Assembly (NCBI RefSeq): GCF_000787775.1
Contig: NZ_BBPM01000006.1
Span: 140,060 to 190,662, forward strand
Source: Streptacidiphilus carbonis
GTDB lineage: Bacteria; Actinomycetota; Actinomycetes; Streptomycetales; Streptomycetaceae
Direction: 5' to 3'
DNA length: 50,603 nucleotides
The notes beneath the pieces are model-generated. The model was not told the DNA's origin. It did no database searches and was given only the letters and a program-made list of their open reading frames with translations. Position 1 is the stretch's first letter. Each line of letters opens with the position of its first letter. The translations under genes were made by a program, and so were the position numbers. Positions 31,170 through 41,921 of this stretch are shown one piece after another.

Positions 31170-31499
31170 ATGAGCAGCCGTTCAGACGTTGCGGTATACC
31201 TTGCGGACGGCTCGACGATCGCGGAGATCATGCTGGTCGGACGGGTCGACCGGCAGGCCGACGCGCTGCTCGGTGCGGTGCTCGACGAACTGCTGGTCGT
31301 TCCACGGGTGCTGCGCATCGAGATCGACACCGCCATGGTGCAGTTCTGCGACCGCGGCGGACTGACCGTCTTTCTCCGCGCCCAGAAGCAGGCCGCCGAC
31401 TTCGGCGTCGTGCTGCACATCGTCCGCGCGGCCCCAGCGCTGCTGCGCGTCCTGGAGGCCACCGGCCTCTCCCAACTGCTCACCCCGGCGGGGAGTTGA
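31170..31499 (+). CDS. STAS-domain anti-sigma-factor-antagonist-like protein
   Basis: A 109-aa STAS protein. IAEIMLVGRVDRQADALLGAVLDELL starts the fold, LRIEIDTAMVQFCDRGGLTVFLRAQKQA is the central strand and loop, and LHIVRAAPALLRVLEATGLSQLL ends it. In SpoIIAA/RsbV proteins the loop reads DSSG and its Ser is phosphorylated by an anti-sigma kinase; here D61 is followed by R62-G-G, so that Ser is missing. It may be a constitutive antagonist or a sensor-complex component. AGGAG precedes the ATG. No anti-sigma kinase or sigma-B-like gene is adjacent. Confidence 0.85.
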   Translation: MSSRSDVAVYLADGSTIAEIMLVGRVDRQADALLGAVLDELLVVPRVLRIEIDTAMVQFCDRGGLTVFLRAQKQAADFGVVLHIVRAAPALLRVLEATGLSQLLTPAGS

Positions 31500-31667
31500 A
31501 CCAGCCGGGGGACCAGCCCGGCCACCGCGCCAACGGCGGCGCCAACCAGTCGCGGTCGCCGGCTCCGCCCGCGTGACCACCCGCTATGGCTGTCTTCGAC
31601 TGCTATCGTGCGAAATGCCTCATGCCTCGGCGACCGGCCGGGCTGGGCGTGACAGGACGAGGGGCGC

Positions 31668-33308
31668 ATGTCGGACGGTCAGGAGCCTTCGACGGCCGCT
31701 GATTCCACAGCCGGGACCGAGGTCGCGGCCGAGGAGCGCCGGCTCCGGCGTGACCTGGGGTTCTGGGGGCTCACCGCGATCGGGTTCTCCAACATCGTCG
31801 GATCAGGCTGGCTGTTCGCGGCGATGTACGCGGCGCAGACGGCCGGCCCGGCGTCACTGCTGGCATGGGTCGGCGCCGGGGTGCTGTGCGCGCTGGTCGC
31901 CCTGGTGATGGTGGAGCTCGGCGTCTCCCGCCCCGAGGGCGGCGGGACGGTGCGCTGGCCGCTGTTCGCCAGCGGCCGGCTGGTGGGGACGCTGATCGGC
32001 TGGTCCACCCTGCTGTCGGTGGGCGGGACCGCCGCCGAGATCAGCGCGATCATGCGCTACGCCGACCACTACCTGCCCTGGCTCTACAGCGCCGGCGGCG
32101 GCCTCACCGGTTCCGGCCTGGCGGTGGCGCTGGCGCTGAGCGTGGTCCTCACCGCGCTGAACTGGTTCGCCGTCAAGCTCTTCGCCCGGCTCAACAACCT
32201 GGTGTCACTGTTCAAGATCGCCGTGCCGGTGCTCACCGTGGCCGCGCTCTTCGCCTCCGGCTACCACTCCGGCCGGCTCACCTCCTCCGCGCACGGCGGC
32301 TTCGCCCCCTACGGCTACCCGGCCGTGCTCAGCGCGCTGGCGGCCGGCGGCATCGTCTACTCGCTCAACGGCTTCCAGGCCCCGCTGGACTTCTCCGGCG
32401 AGGCCCGGCACCCGCGCCGCACCATGCCCGGCTCGGTGCTCGCAGGCATCGGGCTGGCACTGCTGCTCTACCTGGCCCTGCAGTTGGCCTTCCTCTACAC
32501 CGTCCCCGAGCGCCTGCTCGGCCACGGCTGGTCCGGCGTCAACTTCGACTCGCCGTTCGGCCAGCTCGCCCTGATCCTCAATCTGCAGTGGCTGTCCAGC
32601 CTGCTCTACGTGGACGCCGTGGTCTCCCCCGGCGGCTCGGCCTACGTCGGAGTCGCCATCGATGCCCGGCACACCTACGCGCTGGCCAAGAACGGCACCC
32701 TGCCGCGGTTCTTCATGCGGGTCGACGGACGCCGCGGCGTGCCACAGCGGGCGCTGCTGCTCAACCTGGCCGTGATCGCCGTCTTCCTGCTGCCGTTCAA
32801 CGGCTGGCAGCAGATCGTCAGCGTGATGGGCGACATGTATCTGCTCATCTACGCCGCATCGGCGGTGGCCGTCGCCGTCTTCCGGGGCCGCCCCGACGGC
32901 GGGCTGGTCGGCTGGATCCCCGGGCTGAACTGGATCGCGCCGCTCAGCTTCGTGGTGGCCAGCGAGTTCGTCTACTGGTCCGGCTGGCACGACCTGCGCT
33001 ACGCGCTGCCGCTGGTGCTGATCGGCCTGCCGCTCTTCCTGCTGCTGCGGCCCGAGCACCGCGAGGAGGCCTCGCTGGCGGCGGAGCTGCTGCGCGGCGC
33101 CTGGCTGGTGGTGTACCTGCTGGCGCTCACACTGCTGTCCTGGCTGGGGTCCTTCAAGGGCACGGACCATCTCCGCGCGCCGTACGACTCGATCACGGTC
33201 GCCGTGGTGGCCTCGGCCCTGTTCGTCTGGGCCGTCCGCGCGGGCCGGGGACTTCCGGTGGCGGTACCCCCGGCGCCCTCGGTACCCCCGGCGCCTCCGG
33301 TGCTCTGA
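31668..33308 (+). CDS. APC-superfamily amino acid permease
   Basis: A 546-aa membrane transporter with about 12 to 14 hydrophobic segments. The first helix contains GFWGLTAIGFSNIVGSGWLF (about residues 31-50), with the glycine-rich unwound motif that binds the amino acid in APC transporters. Later segments include LNGFQAPLDFSGEARHPRRT (about residues 237-256). It resembles bacterial proton:amino-acid symporters (aspartate or other amino acids). The C-terminus is a Pro-rich tail (VPPAPSVPPAPPVL). GAGGGGC precedes the ATG. It stands as a single gene; specificity is not readable. Confidence 0.9.
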   Translation: MSDGQEPSTAADSTAGTEVAAEERRLRRDLGFWGLTAIGFSNIVGSGWLFAAMYAAQTAGPASLLAWVGAGVLCALVALVMVELGVSRPEGGGTVRWPLFASGRLVGTLIGWSTLLSVGGTAAEISAIMRYADHYLPWLYSAGGGLTGSGLAVALALSVVLTALNWFAVKLFARLNNLVSLFKIAVPVLTVAALFASGYHSGRLTSSAHGGFAPYGYPAVLSALAAGGIVYSLNGFQAPLDFSGEARHPRRTMPGSVLAGIGLALLLYLALQLAFLYTVPERLLGHGWSGVNFDSPFGQLALILNLQWLSSLLYVDAVVSPGGSAYVGVAIDARHTYALAKNGTLPRFFMRVDGRRGVPQRALLLNLAVIAVFLLPFNGWQQIVSVMGDMYLLIYAASAVAVAVFRGRPDGGLVGWIPGLNWIAPLSFVVASEFVYWSGWHDLRYALPLVLIGLPLFLLLRPEHREEASLAAELLRGAWLVVYLLALTLLSWLGSFKGTDHLRAPYDSITVAVVASALFVWAVRAGRGLPVAVPPAPSVPPAPPVL

Positions 33309-33338
33309 TCCCCGGGAGACCCAGGTCACACCGGTCCA

Positions 33339-33365
33339 TGTCACATTCGGCCGCGCCCTCCTGTC
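33339..33365 (+). promoter_or_regulatory. putative ECF41 promoter of the AhpD-like gene
   Basis: TGTCACA (33339-33345), exactly 16 nt, then TGTC (33362-33365). ECF41 sigma factors recognise TGTCACA-N16-CGTC (from memory of the group description); the -35 is perfect and the -10 differs at one base. The target class (carboxymuconolactone decarboxylase-like) is also the classical ECF41 target, and an ECF41 gene lies 7 kb downstream. Confidence 0.7.
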
Positions 33366-33405
33366 CTAGGAATGTACCGACCAACCAGGCACACGGGAGT
33401 TCGTC

Positions 33406-33879
33406 ATGGAAGCTCGTCTCAACGTCTTCGGCAACGCGGTGGCCGGCCAGGCCCTGAAGTACTTCAACTCCGCCAACAAGGCAGTGGCAGGCTCCACCCT
33501 GCCGGCCGCGACGCAGGAGCTGGTGAAGATCCGCGCCAGCCAGATCAACGGCTGCGGATTCTGCCTCGACATGCACACCAAGGACGCGGCGGAGGCCGGG
33601 GAGACCGCGATCCGCCTCAGCATGGTGGCCGCCTGGCGCGAGGCCAAGGTCTTCACCGAGGCCGAGCGCGCCGCCCTGGAGCTGGCGGAGCAGGGCACCC
33701 GCATCGCCGACGCCGCCGGCGGCGTCCCGGACGACGTCTGGGCCAACGCCGCCAAGCACTACGACGAGGACCAGCTCGCCGCCCTGGTGTCGCTGATCGC
33801 GCTGATCAACGCCTACAACCGGATGAACGTCATCCTCCAGCAGCCTGCCGGGGACTACCGCCCCGGCATGTTCGGCTGA
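33406..33879 (+). CDS. carboxymuconolactone decarboxylase/AhpD-like protein
   Basis: A 157-aa AhpD-like helical protein. The redox CxxC is at C50-G-F-C53, followed by H57 (NGCGFCLDMHTKDA), the proton-relay arrangement of AhpD-type alkylhydroperoxidases. The rest is helical (RLSMVAAWREAKVFTEAERAALELAE). Such proteins reduce peroxides or act on organic peroxides or adducts. They are the standard partner genes of ECF41 sigma factors, and this one has an ECF41-type promoter. A hairpin terminator follows. Confidence 0.93.
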   Translation: MEARLNVFGNAVAGQALKYFNSANKAVAGSTLPAATQELVKIRASQINGCGFCLDMHTKDAAEAGETAIRLSMVAAWREAKVFTEAERAALELAEQGTRIADAAGGVPDDVWANAAKHYDEDQLAALVSLIALINAYNRMNVILQQPAGDYRPGMFG

Positions 33880-33894
33880 ACGAGGAACATCCGC

Positions 33895-33922
33895 CCCCCG
33901 GGCCCGCACCAGGGCCCGGGGG
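33895..33922 (+). terminator. hairpin terminator after the AhpD-like gene
   Basis: CCCCCGGGCCC (33895-33905) pairs with GGGCCCGGGGG (33912-33922) across a 6-nt loop, just after the stop. Confidence 0.7.
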
Positions 33923-33930
33923 CGCCAATG

Positions 33931-33978
33931 CTTAAGTATCTACTTGACTATTGCCCTCCGCGGCTCAATACTTAAGTA
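33931..33978 (+). promoter_or_regulatory. ArsR-gene promoter with CTTAAGTA operators
   Basis: TTGACT (33944-33949) and AATACT (33967-33972) are -35 and -10 boxes with a 17-bp spacer; transcription would begin at the ATG (33980). CTTAAGTA occurs at 33931-33938 and within the perfect palindrome TACTTAAGTA (33969-33978) over the -10. These are probable ArsR self-operators. Confidence 0.65.
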
Positions 33979-33979
33979 C

Positions 33980-34327
33980 ATGCTTAACCATGAGGTCCCG
34001 CTCGACCGGGTCTTCCAGGCGCTGGCCGACCCCACCCGTCGGGCCCTGGTCGAACGGCTGATCCGCAGGCCGGCCTCGGTGAGCGAGCTGGCCAAGCCGC
34101 TGCCGATGTCGCTGGCCGCCGTGGTCCAGCACCTGCAGGTGCTGGAGGCGGCCGGTCTGGTGCGGTCGGAGAAGGTCGGCCGCGTGCGCACCTGCCACGT
34201 CGTACCGGCGGGACTGCGGGCCGCCGAGGCGTGGTTCGCCGCACAGCGGACCAGTTGGGAGGTCCGACTGGACCGGCTCGGCGACTTCCTGGCTGAGGAA
34301 CCCAAGCAGAACGAGCAGAAGGAGTGA
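33980..34327 (+). CDS. ArsR-family transcriptional regulator
   Basis: A 115-aa winged-helix regulator. LDRVFQALADPTRRALVERL (about residues 8-27) and LPMSLAAVVQHLQVLEAAGLVRSEKVGRVRTCHVVP (about residues 43-78) form the ArsR DNA-binding core. No metal-binding ELCVCDL motif is present, so this is a non-metal ArsR protein of the kind paired with SRPBCC (AHSA1) proteins. It is leaderless and autoregulated by the CTTAAGTA sites. The SRPBCC partner starts 4 nt after its stop. Confidence 0.92.
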   Translation: MLNHEVPLDRVFQALADPTRRALVERLIRRPASVSELAKPLPMSLAAVVQHLQVLEAAGLVRSEKVGRVRTCHVVPAGLRAAEAWFAAQRTSWEVRLDRLGDFLAEEPKQNEQKE

Positions 34328-34331
34328 CACC

Positions 34332-34805
34332 ATGTCCGATCGATCCGTCACCCACGCGACCTTCGTCATCGTGCACGTGTACGACGCTCCGCCCGCCCGG
34401 GTGTTCGCCGCATGGGCCGACCAGACGGCCAAGAACCGCTGGTTCGCCGGTGTGGACAGCCCCGACCCGGACGCCGCCACGCTGGAGCTGGACTTCCGGG
34501 TCGGGGGCACCGAGCGGAACACCTTCCAGGACGGGAAGGGCGGCCCCGTGTTCAGCTACGAGGGCTGCTTCCGCGACATCGTGCCGGACGAGCGCATCGT
34601 CCTGACCAACCACATGCACCGGGACGAGACCCGCCTCGCGGTCAACCTGGTCCACGTCCAGTTCGACCCGGAGGGGGCCGGGACCCGGCTGACCGTAACG
34701 GACCAGGGCGCGTACCTGGACGGACAGGACCGGCCGGAGTGGCGCGAGGCGGGGACGCGGTCGCAGCTGGAGCGGCTCGCCGTGGAACTGAAGACCGTGG
34801 TGTAG
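34332..34805 (+). CDS. SRPBCC (AHSA1-like) domain protein
   Basis: A 157-aa START/Bet v1-like protein of the AHSA1 family. TFVIVHVYDAPPARVFAAWADQTAKNRWF (about residues 10-38) opens the fold, ELDFRVGGTERNTF follows, and LTVTDQGAYLDGQ plus a C-terminal helix (RSQLERLAVELKTV) close it. The fold binds hydrophobic ligands. Fused or adjacent ArsR-SRPBCC pairs are common in actinobacteria; the ArsR protein probably senses the same ligand. AGGAG precedes the ATG. Ligand unknown. Confidence 0.92.
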   Translation: MSDRSVTHATFVIVHVYDAPPARVFAAWADQTAKNRWFAGVDSPDPDAATLELDFRVGGTERNTFQDGKGGPVFSYEGCFRDIVPDERIVLTNHMHRDETRLAVNLVHVQFDPEGAGTRLTVTDQGAYLDGQDRPEWREAGTRSQLERLAVELKTVV

Positions 34806-34840
34806 CAGTGCTTTCGACTGCGGGCCGTCATTGGCTGGTC

Positions 34841-34924
34841 GCGCAGTTCCCCGCGCCCCTGGGTGGGTGCAACTTCCCCGCAGAGGGTCAGTTGCAGCAC
34901 CGTTGGGGGCGCGGGGAACTGCGC
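34841..34924. repeat. Streptomyces-type interspersed palindromic element, probable bidirectional terminator
   Basis: GCGCAGTTCCCCGCGCCCC (34841-34859) and its perfect complement (34906-34924) form 19-bp arms around a 46-nt loop. The loop has its own inner pair, TGCAACT and AGTTGCA. I recognise GCGCAGTTCCCCGCG arms as recurrent between convergent Streptomyces genes. It sits exactly between the SRPBCC gene and the convergent hydrolase. Confidence 0.75.
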
Positions 34925-34960
34925 GCTCAGCCCGCTACGGTCCGCAGTATGACACCCCCG

Positions 34961-35617
34961 TCAGTGCCCCCGCTCGATCCAGACCGGCAGGTCCGCGGCC
35001 TCGGCCCCGATCGTCGTGGAGTCGCCGTGGCCGGTGCGCACCACCGTCTCCGGCGGCAGCGTGAGCAGCCGGTCCCTGATCGAGTCGATGATGGTCGGGA
35101 AGTGCGAGAAGGACCGCCCGGTGGCCCCCGGCCCGCCGTGGAACAGGGTGTCGCCCGAGAACAGCACGCCCAGCTGGGCCGAGTACAGGCAGACGGCCCC
35201 GGGGCTGTGCCCCGGGGTGTGCAGGACGACCAGCTCGGTCCCGGCCACCGTGATCCGCTGACCGTCGGTCAGTTCGCCGTCGGGCAACCGCCCCGGGTGG
35301 GTCTGCTTCCACAGCGGCAGGTCGTCCGGGTGCAGCAGGACCGGCGCCCCGGTCCGCGCCGCCAGCGCCGGGGCCGCGTCGATGTGGTCGTTGTGTGCGT
35401 GCGTGGACACGATCGCCACCAGCCGTCGCGGGCCCACCGCCGCGGCGATGACCTCGGCGTCATGGGCGGCGTCGACGACCAGCACCTCGCTGTCGTCGCC
35501 GACGATCCAGACGTTGTTGTCCACCTCCCAGCTGCCGCCGTCGAGGTCGAAGGTGCCGGAGGTGACCAGGTGCTCGACCCTGGCCGAGCCGGCGGACCCG
35601 GCGGGGCCGCCCGTCAT
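34961..35617 (-). CDS. MBL-fold metallohydrolase, partner of the mycothiol-dependent dehydrogenase
   Basis: A 218-aa metallo-beta-lactamase-fold hydrolase. The metal motif STHAHNDHID (HxHxDH, about residues 71-80), HTPGHSPGAV and FSGDTLF are complete. The ATG at 35617 overlaps the dehydrogenase stop (TGATG). Glyoxalase II-like MBL proteins next to MscR-type dehydrogenases (as at Rv2259-Rv2260 in mycobacteria, from memory) are thought to hydrolyse the S-formylmycothiol product, freeing mycothiol and formate. That role is inferred from context, not proven. Confidence 0.9.
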   Translation of the reverse strand: MTGGPAGSAGSARVEHLVTSGTFDLDGGSWEVDNNVWIVGDDSEVLVVDAAHDAEVIAAAVGPRRLVAIVSTHAHNDHIDAAPALAARTGAPVLLHPDDLPLWKQTHPGRLPDGELTDGQRITVAGTELVVLHTPGHSPGAVCLYSAQLGVLFSGDTLFHGGPGATGRSFSHFPTIIDSIRDRLLTLPPETVVRTGHGDSTTIGAEAADLPVWIERGH

Positions 35618-36702
35618 CAGAAGACCACCACCGAGCGCAGCACCTCGCCCTTGTGCATCCGCACGAAGGCCTCCTCCACACCGTCCAGCGGGATCGTCTC
35701 GGAGACGAAGGCGTCCAGGTCCAGCCGGCCCTGCAGATAGAGGTCGATCAGCATCGGGAAGTCCCGGCTGGGCAGGCAGTCCCCGTACCAGGAGGACTTC
35801 AGCGCTCCGCCGCGTCCGAAGACGTCCAGCAGCGGCAGCTCCAGCTTCATCTCCGGGGTGGGCACCCCGACCAGGACCACGGTGCCGGCCAGGTCGCGGG
35901 CGTAGAACGCCTGCTTGTAGGTCTCGGGGCGGCCCACCGCCTCGATCACCACGTCCGCGCCGTTGCCGCCGGTCAGCTCCTGGATCGCCGCCACCGGGTC
36001 GCCGGCCCGTGAGTTGACGGAGTGGGTGGCGCCCAGCCGCAGCGCGGTGGCGAGCTTGTTGTCGTCGATGTCCACCGCGATGATCCGCGCCGCACCGGCC
36101 AGCCGCGCGCCCATCACCGCCGCGCTGCCGACCCCGCCGCAGCCGATCACCGCGACGGTGTCGCCGCGCGACACCGCGCCGGTGTTCACCGCCGCGCCGA
36201 GGCCCGCCATCACCCCGCAGCCGAGCAGTCCGGCCGCGGCCGGCGAGGCAGCCGGATCGACCTTGGTGCACTGGCCCGCCGCGACCAGGGTCTTGTCGGC
36301 GAAGGCGCCGATGCCCAGCGCCGCGGACAGCTCGGTGCCGTCCTCCAACGTCATCTTCTGCTCGGCGTTGTGGGTGTTGAAGCAGTACTGGGGCCGCCCG
36401 CGCCGACAGGCCCGGCACTGGCCGCAGACCGCGCGCCAGTTGAGGATCACGAAGTCGCCGGGCGCCACCTCGGTGACGCCGTCGCCCACGCTCTCCACGA
36501 TCCCGGCCGCCTCATGGCCGAGCAGGAACGGGAACTCGTCGTTGATCCCGCCCTCGCGGTAGTGCAGATCGGTGTGGCACACCCCGCACGCCTGCACCTT
36601 GACGACGGCCTCACCGGGCCCGGGGTCCGGCACCACGATCGTCTCGATCCGCACCGGTGCGCCCTTGCCCGGGGCGATCACTCCACGTACACGCTGGGGC
36701 AT
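35617..36702 (-). CDS. mscR: S-(hydroxymethyl)mycothiol dehydrogenase-like zinc alcohol dehydrogenase
   Basis: A 361-aa zinc-dependent medium-chain dehydrogenase of the class III type. The catalytic zinc ligands are in [17 protein letters not shown] and GHEAAGIVE, and the structural zinc Cys cluster is [15 protein letters not shown] (about residues 90-104). The NAD fold has [15 protein letters not shown]. Length and order match actinobacterial mycothiol-dependent formaldehyde dehydrogenases (MscR/AdhE2), which oxidise the formaldehyde-mycothiol adduct with NAD and reduce nitrosomycothiol. Mycothiol is the low-molecular-weight thiol of actinobacteria. GAGGAGGGG precedes the ATG. Operon with the MBL hydrolase. 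Confidence 0.88.
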   Translation of the reverse strand: MPQRVRGVIAPGKGAPVRIETIVVPDPGPGEAVVKVQACGVCHTDLHYREGGINDEFPFLLGHEAAGIVESVGDGVTEVAPGDFVILNWRAVCGQCRACRRGRPQYCFNTHNAEQKMTLEDGTELSAALGIGAFADKTLVAAGQCTKVDPAASPAAAGLLGCGVMAGLGAAVNTGAVSRGDTVAVIGCGGVGSAAVMGARLAGAARIIAVDIDDNKLATALRLGATHSVNSRAGDPVAAIQELTGGNGADVVIEAVGRPETYKQAFYARDLAGTVVLVGVPTPEMKLELPLLDVFGRGGALKSSWYGDCLPSRDFPMLIDLYLQGRLDLDAFVSETIPLDGVEEAFVRMHKGEVLRSVVVF

Positions 36703-36904
36703 GGTGGTTGCCCCTCCTCTCCTCAGGTGATCCGACCGTACCCCGGCAGCTGTCCGCCGTACCCCAGCGGCTCGAAGCCGCCGTCGCGCCCGACCGTGCC
36801 GCCCCTCGCCCACCGGCGTCGGCGCATGGTGCAGAGTGTCCCCGGGGACGCATCCCCTCAGCGACCGCGCAGGCCACCGCAGGCCCCCGACCCGGAGGTC
36901 ACCC

Positions 36905-37924
36905 ATGCCCGACACCGACTGGCAGCAGGACATCCTCGGCCCCGGCTACCACCGGCACGACTTCGACCTGGGTACCGACCCGGACCGGGAGGGGACGGTC
37001 GCCGCCGTACTCGTGCGGCGCGACCCCAAGCCCGAGGAGGCCGTCCGCGGCGCCGTGCTGTATCTGCACGGTTTCTCCGACTACTTCTTCCAGACCGGCC
37101 TCGCCGACGCCCTGGCCCGTCAGGGACTCCCGTTCTACGCCTTGGACCTGCGCAAATGCGGTCGGGCCCGGAAGCCGGGGCAGACCGCGCACCACATCTC
37201 CGACCTGGCCCGCTACGACGAGGAGCTGGAGCGCGCGCTGGCCGTCGTCGCCGCGGACCACCCCGGTCTGCCGGTGTACGTCATCGGCCACTCCACCGGT
37301 GGGCTGGTCACCGCCCTGTGGCTGGACCGGCGCCGGGCGGCCGGACAGGTCGCGCCGGTCGCCGGGGCGGTGTTCAACAGCCCCTGGTTCGACCTGCAGG
37401 GCAAGCCGGTGGAGCGCGGCCTGCTGACCCAGCTGATCCGCGTCCTGGCCAAGCCGTTTCCGCTGCGGCACCTCAAGGCTCCGATCGGCGTGTACACCAA
37501 CACCCTGCACACCAGCGGCACCGGCGAATGGGACTTCGACCTCGCGCTGAAGCCGATGGAGGGCTTCCCGGTGACGATCGGCTGGCTCAACGCGATCCGG
37601 CGCGCGCAGGCCCGGCTGCACCGCGGCCTGGACATCGGCGTCCCCTCGCTGGTGCTGCGCTCCGACCGCTCCGACTTCTCGCCGCGGTACTCACCGCTCA
37701 GCGACCGCGCGGACACCGTGGTCGACGTCGAGCACATCGCCCGCTGGGCCGGCTCCCTCGGCGGCGAGACCACCGTGGTGCCGGTCCCGGACGCGCGCCA
37801 CGACGTCTTCCTGTCCCTGGCCGAACCGCGCGAGCAGGCCTACGCGGTCATGGAGGCCTGGCTCGGTCAGCAGCTCGCGCGACCGGTCAGGAACGAAGAA
37901 GCGGATCCCACCGCCCGCCCGTAG
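36905..37924 (+). CDS. alpha/beta hydrolase (monoacylglycerol-lipase-like)
   Basis: A 339-aa alpha/beta hydrolase. The oxyanion HGF motif is in YLHGFSDYF (about residues 54-62), the nucleophile elbow is GHSTGG (about residues 121-126), and the Asp and His of the triad are probably in LRSDRSDFS and PDARHDVF. The fold and [15 protein letters not shown] resemble monoacylglycerol lipases and lysophospholipases (serine aminopeptidase S33 group). There is no signal peptide, so it acts in the cytoplasm. GGAGG precedes the ATG at 36905. The UvrA-like gene follows. Substrate unknown. Confidence 0.88.
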   Translation: MPDTDWQQDILGPGYHRHDFDLGTDPDREGTVAAVLVRRDPKPEEAVRGAVLYLHGFSDYFFQTGLADALARQGLPFYALDLRKCGRARKPGQTAHHISDLARYDEELERALAVVAADHPGLPVYVIGHSTGGLVTALWLDRRRAAGQVAPVAGAVFNSPWFDLQGKPVERGLLTQLIRVLAKPFPLRHLKAPIGVYTNTLHTSGTGEWDFDLALKPMEGFPVTIGWLNAIRRAQARLHRGLDIGVPSLVLRSDRSDFSPRYSPLSDRADTVVDVEHIARWAGSLGGETTVVPVPDARHDVFLSLAEPREQAYAVMEAWLGQQLARPVRNEEADPTARP

Positions 37925-38018
37925 CGTGACAGGCAGCAACACCGGGCCCGAAACAGCGGAGCCTGAAGCACCGCAGCCTGAAACACCGCAGCCTGACGAA
38001 GATGGGGACACGATAGGC

Positions 38019-40412
<2,394 letters not shown>

Positions 40413-40512
40413 CCCCCGGAGCCGGTGGCAGTTGCGAGCAGTCCCGCGCGACGCCGGCTGGACGTGGCCCCGCGTCCGGCCGTGCGCCGACGGGTCCGTA
40501 CGAGCAGGCGGA

Positions 40513-40539
40513 CCTCACACTCCGCCGCGCTGTTCCGTC
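40513..40539 (+). promoter_or_regulatory. putative ECF41 promoter of the ECF41 gene (autoregulation)
   Basis: CCTCACA (40513-40519), exactly 16 nt, then CGTC (40536-40539). Against TGTCACA-N16-CGTC the -10 is perfect and the -35 matches at five of seven positions. It is about 48 nt before the ATG. Confidence 0.6.
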
Positions 40540-40586
40540 CACCTCATGAACCGCACACCGATCCGACCGTGGGGGTCCGCGACACC

Positions 40587-41525
40587 ATGAGCAACCGATC
40601 CGAGCAGACGGCCCGACGGCCCGATCCGGGCCTGGACGCGATCATGAGCGAACGGCACAGGCTGATCAACCTCGCCTACCGCCTGCTCGGCTCGGTCGCC
40701 GACGCCGAGGACGTCGTCCAGGAGACCTATGCCCGCTGGTACGCGATGCCGCCGGAGCGGCAGCAGGCGGTCGAGTCCCCCGGCGGCTGGCTGACCACGG
40801 TCGCCGGCCGCATCTGCCTGGACCTGCTGGGCTCGGCCCGGGCCCGGCGGGAGAAGTACGTGGGCCAGTGGCTGCCGGAGCCGGTGCCGGACGCCGCCGA
40901 ATGGATCCACGGCTGGTCCGGCGGCACCACCGCCGACCCCGCCGACCGGGTCACCCTGGACGAGTCGATCAGCATGGCCTTCCTGGTGGTGCTGGAGTCG
41001 ATGACCCCGGCCGAGCGCGTCGCCTTCGTGCTGCACGACGTCTTCCGCTACCCCTTCGCCGAGATCGCCAGGATCGTCGGCCGCACCCCGGCGGCCTGCC
41101 GCCAACTGGCCACCTCGGCCCGCCGCCGGGTCCGGGCCGCGCAGAGCAGCCCGGTACCGGACACCTCCAGGCGCGCCGACATCGTCAGGGACTTCAAGCA
41201 GGCCTGGGCGGCCAAGGACCTGCGCGCCCTGGTCGACCTGCTCGACCCGCAGGCCACAGCGACCGGCGACGGCGGCGGCCTGGTCACCGCCCGGCTCCAC
41301 CCGGTCCGGGGCAGCGAGTCGATCGCCCGCGACCTGATCCGACTCGTCACCCTGGCACCGGACCTGACGCTCCACGAACGTACGGTCAACGGCCAGCCGG
41401 GCCTGCTGCTCCGGTTCCACGGAGAGATCGCGGCGGTGATGGCCCTCGACATCTCGGGCGGCCGGATCAGGAACATCTGGGCCATGCGCAACCCGGAGAA
41501 GCTCCGCCCCTGGACGGCCGACTGA
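40587..41525 (+). CDS. sigJ: ECF41-type RNA polymerase sigma factor with SnoaL-like C-terminal domain
   Basis: A 312-aa ECF sigma factor. Region 2 (RLINLAYRLLGSVADAEDVVQETYARWYAM, about residues 26-55) and region 4 (SMTPAERVAFVLHDVFRYPFAEIARIVGRTPAACRQLATSARRRV, about residues 140-185) flank the linker with WLPEPV typical of ECF41. A SnoaL-like domain follows (RADIVRDFKQAWAAKDLRALVDLLDPQATATGDGGG, about residues 197-240), which in ECF41 proteins controls activity in place of an anti-sigma factor. The ATG at 40587 is preferred. Probable targets are its own promoter and the AhpD-like gene. Confidence 0.93.
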   Translation: MSNRSEQTARRPDPGLDAIMSERHRLINLAYRLLGSVADAEDVVQETYARWYAMPPERQQAVESPGGWLTTVAGRICLDLLGSARARREKYVGQWLPEPVPDAAEWIHGWSGGTTADPADRVTLDESISMAFLVVLESMTPAERVAFVLHDVFRYPFAEIARIVGRTPAACRQLATSARRRVRAAQSSPVPDTSRRADIVRDFKQAWAAKDLRALVDLLDPQATATGDGGGLVTARLHPVRGSESIARDLIRLVTLAPDLTLHERTVNGQPGLLLRFHGEIAAVMALDISGGRIRNIWAMRNPEKLRPWTAD

Positions 41526-41555
41526 CGAGCGGCGGGACCGGGGCCCCGGGCCGCG

Positions 41556-41909
41556 TCAGCCGGCCTGCCACAGCTCGACCCGGTTGCCCTCGGGATCGGT
41601 GACCCAGCCGAACCGGCCGACACCCTCCATCTCCTGGATCTCCTCGGCCACCTCCGCTCCCTTGCCGCGCAATTGGGCGAGCATCGCGTCCAGGTCGCGG
41701 ACCCGGAAGTTGAGCATCGTCTGCTGGCCGCGCGAGCCGAAGTAGTCGGTCCCGGACTCGAAGGTCGCGAAGACCGTCACCCCCGCCTCCTGGCGCCACA
41801 GGCCGTTCTCGTCGGCCTCCAGGCCCAGGCAGTCCCGGTACCAGGCGCCCAGGGCCGCCGGGTCGCCGGCCCGCAGGAAGTAGCCGCCGATGCCGAGCAC
41901 GCGTTCCAT
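41556..41909 (-). CDS. VOC-family (glyoxalase-like) protein
   Basis: A 117-aa single-module VOC protein: VLGIGGYFLRAGDPAALGAWYRDCLGL at the start, LNFRVRDLDAMLAQLRGKGAEV in the middle, and GRFGWVTDPEGNRVELWQ at the end, with a Glu in a metal-ligand position. It is 12 nt downstream of the DJ-1 gene on the same strand, so the two are probably one operon. Together they suggest aldehyde or glyoxal handling. Its specificity is not readable. Confidence 0.9.
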   Translation of the reverse strand: MERVLGIGGYFLRAGDPAALGAWYRDCLGLEADENGLWRQEAGVTVFATFESGTDYFGSRGQQTMLNFRVRDLDAMLAQLRGKGAEVAEEIQEMEGVGRFGWVTDPEGNRVELWQAG

Positions 41910-41921
41910 GTCGCCGTCCTC

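Noticed and set aside
37960-38010. Short repeats before the UvrA-like gene as a CRISPR or VNTR locus
   Set aside because: There are only two and a half 15-bp units without spacers. No cas genes or other arrays exist in the window.
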